This document shows positions 63,903 to 64,000 of a DNA stretch of 64,000 nt, piece by piece; position 1 is the stretch's first letter; the number at the start of each line of letters is the position of its first letter. The notes under the pieces are model-generated. The model worked only from the letters and a program-made list of their open reading frames with translations, ran no database searches and was not told where the DNA came from. Source of the DNA: Campylobacter sp. CCUG 57310 (GTDB taxonomy: Bacteria > Campylobacterota > Campylobacteria > Campylobacterales > Campylobacteraceae); NCBI RefSeq assembly GCF_013201975.1, contig NZ_CP053845.1, positions 310,001-374,000 on the forward strand, read 5' to 3'. A program made the position numbers and the translations under genes.

Positions 63903-64000
63903 ACTTCAAATAAATTACCTAAAAAGTATAAACAATGTATAATTTGTTAGCATTAATAAGTTTCAAGCTTTTAAATTTTTAAAGTTGTTGCATGAAGGCA

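Overview
The window looks like a chromosomal segment of a Campylobacter species outside the jejuni/coli group (Campylobacterota). It is AT-rich with leading AAATTT-type intergenic DNA, and it carries genes I recognise from that genus: a one-chain pyruvate:flavodoxin oxidoreductase, a fldA cluster, ciaB followed by a YciA-type thioesterase, luxS, a dimeric dUTPase and a TorA-type Mo reductase. The species cannot be fixed from sequence reading alone.

Left chromosomal part (1-29.3 kb): an exported aromatic amino acid lyase-like gene running off the left edge, por, a MORN-repeat lipoprotein-like protein, an Asp/Glu racemase, a soluble FIST-domain chemoreceptor, the DUF2325/unknown/flavodoxin cluster, luxS, an orphan adenine methylase, torA, ciaB, a complete TonB-dependent iron or haem uptake locus (binding protein, small membrane protein, FecCD permease, ATPase, receptor), several small conserved genes, dut and a dCache chemoreceptor.

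Integrated element (29,352-55,513): about 26 kb lies between a full tRNA-Phe gene (55,489-55,564, minus) and a 28-bp direct copy of its 3' end at 29,352. It carries a tyrosine recombinase, an AlpA-like excisionase, a MobC-like protein and a HEN-type (ColE1 MbeA-like) relaxase with two smaller genes overprinted in it, so it reads as an integrative mobilizable element. Cargo on the left is two paralogous AAA ATPases flanking an AAA-DUF4435 ATPase. Cargo on the right is a type III-A CRISPR-Cas locus with a reverse transcriptase-Cas1 fusion, cas2, a four-repeat array, cas6, cas10 and csm2-csm5. The adaptation cassette (RT-cas1, cas2) is flanked by two related leader blocks: one beside the real array and one, with a single decayed repeat, beside the csm operon.

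The most striking point is that cas10 is split by a 5,215-bp IS1595-family transposon (44,526-49,740) with perfect 28-bp inverted ends and an 8-bp target duplication. The transposon carries its own restriction-modification system: a fused nuclease-methyltransferase and a specificity subunit, arranged like BcgI-type systems. Joining the flanks across one target copy restores an uninterrupted 505-codon cas10. One defence system has therefore switched off the effector of another while leaving the RT-Cas1/Cas2 adaptation module intact.

Right chromosomal part (55.6-64 kb): murD and mraY (minus), gpmI, then the fatty-acid synthesis run fabG-acpP-fabF-accA, a 615-bp AT-rich gap and a small XRE-type regulator, with a strong promoter pointing out of the window at its right end.
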